Shown: piece by piece, positions 4,540-6,357 of the stretch
Position numbering within the stretch: position 1 is the stretch's first letter
Layout of the letters: each line of letters starts with the position of its first letter
Source: Pelagibius sp036570545
GTDB lineage: Bacteria; Pseudomonadota; Alphaproteobacteria; Kiloniellales; Kiloniellaceae
Length of the DNA: 6,357 nucleotides
Direction of reading: 5' to 3'
Assembly (NCBI GenBank): GCA_036570545.1
Contig: DATCXZ010000321.1
Location: 1 to 6,357 of the forward strand
Made by a program: the position numbers and the translations under genes
The notes under the pieces: generated by a model
Told to the model about the DNA's origin: nothing
Seen by the model: the letters and a program-made list of their open reading frames with translations, nothing else
The model's database searches: none

Positions 4540-4817
4540 CCGGTCGCCTTCTTATACTTGGCGAAGGCCTTGCGCAGGGCCGGATTTGGTGCCGGCGGAT
4601 TGGTCAGGGCATCATAGAAGAGTTTCCAGCCCGGACCGGACAGAGTGACAATCTCGTTCTCCCGGATCACCTTCTCGGCCTCTTCCAGCGCCGTCGCGAG
4701 GACGAACTGGCTGACCGTCTTGTGCCGGTAGCTGGCCGCGCGCTGGAGCACGCTCTTCGACTCGGCGTCGAGGCGCACCTGCAGCCGGTCATCCTTGGTT
4801 TCTGCCGCTCGGGACAT
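4536..4817 (-). CDS. DUF1778 / ribbon-helix-helix antitoxin (TacA-like)
   Basis: The product has 93 residues. The N-terminal half is a ribbon-helix-helix DNA-binding domain: strand RLQVRLD (11-17), helix ESKSVLQRAASY (19-30), turn HKTVSQ (32-37) and helix FVLATALEEAEKVI (38-51). The C-terminal half, LSGPGWKLFYDAL (59-71) and NPPAPNPALRKAFAKY (73-88), matches the DUF1778 segment that wraps around and blocks the GNAT toxin's acetyl-CoA site. It would neutralise the downstream toxin and repress the operon, usually most tightly as a toxin-antitoxin complex. The start ATG has an AAGGGAG ribosome-binding site 7 nt upstream. A near-perfect palindrome lies 33-51 bp upstream of the start, as expected for an autoregulated operon. 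The preceding esterase gene is on the same strand but separated by 78 bp containing this operator, so the pair is likely an independent transcription unit. Confidence 0.92.
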   Translation of the reverse strand: MSRAAETKDDRLQVRLDAESKSVLQRAASYRHKTVSQFVLATALEEAEKVIRENEIVTLSGPGWKLFYDALTNPPAPNPALRKAFAKYKKATG

Positions 4818-4849
4818 GGCCGTTCTCCCTTGTCTGAACCCTCCGAAAG

Positions 4850-4868
4850 GTACTCACATATGGAGTAC
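4850..4868 (-). promoter_or_regulatory. Inverted-repeat operator (and probable promoter) of the toxin-antitoxin operon
   Basis: GTACTC (4850-4855) and GAGTAC (4863-4868) form perfect 6-bp arms around a 7-bp centre that contains CATATG. The site lies upstream of the antitoxin ATG in an AT-rich patch, where a ribbon-helix-helix dimer pair would bind. A possible -35 TTGCAT (minus strand, 4875-4870) places the palindrome across the promoter spacer and -10 region; the -10 itself is poorly defined. Confidence 0.6.
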
Positions 4869-4895
4869 AATGCAAGGGGCGGCCTTGGGGGGCGG

Positions 4896-5903
4896 CTAGG
4901 CGAGCGCCTTGGCGAGAAACGGCAGGCTGCGGTCCATGCGGTAGTCGACCGAGGAGTGGTTGTCCGGGAACTCCTCGTAGACGTGCGCCACGGCCTGCGC
5001 CTCCAGCAGGCGGTGCAGGCGGCGCGCGCCGTAGACGAGGTTGTACTGGTCGCGGCTGCCGCAGTCGATCCACAGGGCCTTCAGCTTCTTCAGGTCCCCG
5101 GCGTGCCGCCCGGCCAGCACGACCGGGTCCCACTGCAGCCAGTTGGCCCAGCGCTCGGGGATCACCTCGCAGGTCTGCGGGTCGACCGGCAGGCGCACGC
5201 CGCAGAAGGCGTCCGGGTCGGGATCGTAGGTGGCGCACATGGCGAGGCTCATGAGGATGTGGATGTCGCCGCCCGACCACTTCGGCCCGGCCTCGAAGTC
5301 GACGATGAACTTCTCGATCGAGCCGTCCTTCTTGTCGAGCGCGCGCAGCGTCGCCGGCATCTCCGGGAGGTAGCAGAGCTCGAAGCCCATGTCGCCGGAA
5401 TGGCAGGCGGCGGCGGCCCAGAAGTCGGCGTGCTTCAGCGCATGGGCGATGGCGCCGTAGCCGCCGGAGGACTTGCCGAACACGCCGCGCCGCCCGGCGC
5501 CGCCGCAGCCGAAGCGCTGCTCGACCAGCGGCACCACCTCCTGCAGCAGGATATCCTCCCACGGGCCCGTCGCGGCGGAATTGATGTACTGGTTGCCGCC
5601 CAGGCGCGTGAAGCAGTCGGGGAAGGCGACGACCACCGGCGGCATCTCGCCGGCGGCGATGAGGCGGTCGAGCCGCTCGGGCAGGTTCTCGCCGAAGTTC
5701 TTCCAGTTGAGGTGCACGGGGCCGCCGGCGGTGAAGCCGACGAGGTCGACCAGCAGCGGTAGATCTTTGCCGTCGTGACCGGCCGGCAGGTAGACGGGAA
5801 CGTCGCGCCGGGTCGGGTCGCCCAGCAGGTTGTCGCGCAGCAGGGCGGACTCGAGGGTGAGGCTATGGAGGCTGCCCCGCGGGGCCTGACGATCGCTGCG
5901 CAT
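4896..5903 (-). CDS. Esterase D / FrmB-like alpha/beta hydrolase
   Basis: The product has 335 residues. The family (COG0627-type) covers S-formylglutathione hydrolase, mycolyl-transferase-like and siderophore esterases. An alpha/beta hydrolase fold is visible: VPVYLPAGHDGKDLPLLVDL (35-54), PVVVAFPDCFTRLGGNQYIN (89-108), and the nucleophile elbow GKSSGGYGA (143-151) with S145 as predicted nucleophile. Acid and histidine are probably D285 (CGSRDQYN) and H316 (FPDNHSSVDYR). There is no signal peptide or lipobox, so it should be cytosolic. It is longer than a typical S-formylglutathione hydrolase (about 280 residues), and no adhI/frmA-like gene is nearby, so formaldehyde detoxification is not supported; substrate unknown. 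The start is ATG 5903 with AAGGGA 6 nt upstream; longer in-frame extensions would overlap the divergent dioxygenase gene. Three 11-bp repeats lie just upstream of the ribosome-binding site. Confidence 0.85.
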   Translation of the reverse strand: MRSDRQAPRGSLHSLTLESALLRDNLLGDPTRRDVPVYLPAGHDGKDLPLLVDLVGFTAGGPVHLNWKNFGENLPERLDRLIAAGEMPPVVVAFPDCFTRLGGNQYINSAATGPWEDILLQEVVPLVEQRFGCGGAGRRGVFGKSSGGYGAIAHALKHADFWAAAACHSGDMGFELCYLPEMPATLRALDKKDGSIEKFIVDFEAGPKWSGGDIHILMSLAMCATYDPDPDAFCGVRLPVDPQTCEVIPERWANWLQWDPVVLAGRHAGDLKKLKALWIDCGSRDQYNLVYGARRLHRLLEAQAVAHVYEEFPDNHSSVDYRMDRSLPFLAKALA

Positions 5904-5914
5904 GCTGGTTCCCT

Positions 5915-5947
5915 TGAAGTGCTGGTGAAGTGCTGGCGAGGTGCTAG
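5915..5947. repeat. Three 11-bp direct repeats upstream of the esterase gene
   Basis: TGAAGTGCTGG occurs at 5915-5925 and 5926-5936, with a third copy (CGAGGTGCTAG, three changes) at 5937-5947. The 11-bp spacing is close to one helical turn, so the copies lie on one face of the DNA. They fall in the esterase leader, directly adjoining its ribosome-binding site. Either simple slippage or a protein-binding array could explain them. Confidence 0.7.
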
Positions 5948-5993
5948 GCGTGCCGGCGGAAAACTCTCTGCTTTTCCCCGGGAGGCCAGTTGC

Positions 5994-6018
5994 TAGACTG
6001 TTCCGGGGAGACAGTCTA
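5994..6018. promoter_or_regulatory. Perfect inverted repeat, probable operator of the dioxygenase gene
   Basis: TAGACTGT (5994-6001) and ACAGTCTA (6011-6018) are perfect 8-bp arms around a 9-nt centre. The site ends 26 bp before the ATG at 6045 and lies in the 141-bp gap between the divergent esterase and dioxygenase genes, the usual place for a dimeric repressor of the TetR, GntR or similar class. TAGACT could double as a -10 element. No regulator gene lies in the window. Confidence 0.5.
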
Positions 6019-6044
6019 CCGTGCTGGAGGAGGGCGCCGCACGC

Positions 6045-6357
6045 ATGCCGAGAATTACCGAAGCCGAGTTGCAGGCCGATGGCCTGCTGCTGCGCTGGGA
6101 TAACGAGCGCCAGAGCCGCTTTCCCTGGTTCTGGCTGCGCGATCACGGGCAGGACCCCGCGAGCCTCGACCCCACGACGCTGCAGCGCCGCGTCGACACC
6201 TTCGCCCTCGACGAGGACGTGCAGGGCAGCGCGGCGAGCGTGCTCGACGAGGGCCGCGGCCTCGCTGTCGCCTGGCCGGACGGCGGCGCGGACAGCCGCT
6301 ACTCGGCCGACTTCCTCGCCACCATGGCCGGGCTGCTGCCGGAGGCCCTTGCCGAGC
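6045..6357 (+). CDS. TauD/TfdA-family dioxygenase with gamma-butyrobetaine-hydroxylase-like N-domain, 3' end outside window
   Basis: 104 residues are visible before the window ends. They match the N-terminal GBBH-like domain (DUF971 type): LLLRWDNERQSRFPWFWLRD (14-33), DPTTLQRRVDT (42-52), and a final strand plus AWPDGGADSRYSADFL (76-91). In full-length relatives this precedes a 2-oxoglutarate/Fe(II) dioxygenase domain that hydroxylates gamma-butyrobetaine, trimethyllysine or related substrates. That catalytic part is beyond the edge, so a stand-alone domain cannot be excluded. The zinc-binding cysteines usually following WLRDHC (as CxCxxC) are absent: the sequence is WLRDHGQDPASL, and the later zinc-ligand histidine after WxDG also appears missing. 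The ATG at 6045 follows a GGAGGAGG (6026-6033) by 11 nt; an in-frame GTG at 6021 is a weaker alternative because it would lie upstream of that site. Confidence 0.82.
   Translation, partial: MPRITEAELQADGLLLRWDNERQSRFPWFWLRDHGQDPASLDPTTLQRRVDTFALDEDVQGSAASVLDEGRGLAVAWPDGGADSRYSADFLATMAGLLPEALAE

Noticed and set aside
4873..4887. CAAGG/CCTTG hairpin as esterase terminator
   Set aside because: Only 5 bp, no T-run, and it overlaps the likely antitoxin promoter.
4722..5762. 346-codon plus-strand frame opposite the esterase and antitoxin
   Set aside because: Antisense shadow with biased Val/Ala/Gly/Arg content; the minus strand carries recognisable catalytic and RHH motifs.
5904..6146. N-terminal extension of the esterase
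   Set aside because: It would overlap the divergent dioxygenase gene and pass the good ribosome-binding site at ATG 5903.
1..6357. CRISPR array, tRNA, rRNA, transposase or phage genes
   Set aside because: No regularly spaced direct repeats, no tRNA cloverleaf with TTCGANNC-type arm, and no matching protein motifs were seen; the cloverleaf at 3638-3746 lacks tRNA features.

Overview
The window is very GC-rich with strong G/C third-position bias and looks like ordinary alphaproteobacterial chromosome, perhaps from a Rhodospirillales-like lineage. Three things point to Alphaproteobacteria: an sRNA carrying the TTTCCTCCCT core of the alpha-r8/MmgR family, two intergenic palindromic elements of the kind scattered through alphaproteobacterial genomes, and a possible CtrA-like box. 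The order-level placement is a guess.

Left part (1-2403): a two-domain VOC (glyoxalase-fold) protein on the minus strand, cut by the window edge and starting at TTG, diverges from a compact FliN-type flagellar switch protein. A palindromic repeat separates fliN from a convergent single-domain PilZ protein with intact c-di-GMP-binding motifs. PilZ in turn diverges from yajQ, whose family includes c-di-GMP-binding effectors. Three neighbouring genes (fliN, pilZ-type, yajQ) therefore share a motility/c-di-GMP theme, although they form no single operon.

Middle (2404-4017): after an intergenic region with overlapping inverted repeats comes an unrecognised 106-residue protein, then a secreted Sel1-repeat protein with three 24-bp tandem repeats in its linker. 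A gene-free stretch of 418 bp follows. It holds a roughly 109-bp element that folds on paper into a four-way cloverleaf, then a complete sRNA gene with promoter, three hairpins and Rho-independent terminator.

Right part (4018-6357): a minus-strand type II toxin-antitoxin operon (RHH/DUF1778 antitoxin and GNAT acetyltransferase toxin, overlapping by ATGA) with an inverted-repeat operator. Upstream of it lies an esterase D/FrmB-like alpha/beta hydrolase on the same strand. It diverges from the 5' part of a TauD/gamma-butyrobetaine-hydroxylase-like dioxygenase gene. The divergent intergenic region holds three 11-bp direct repeats and a perfect 8+8 bp inverted repeat.

I see no phage, transposase, CRISPR, rRNA or tRNA. 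No clearly new multi-gene system stands out. The most rewarding items are the sRNA, the cloverleaf repeat, the toxin-antitoxin operator, the uncharacterised small-protein/Sel1 pair and the c-di-GMP-themed neighbourhood.
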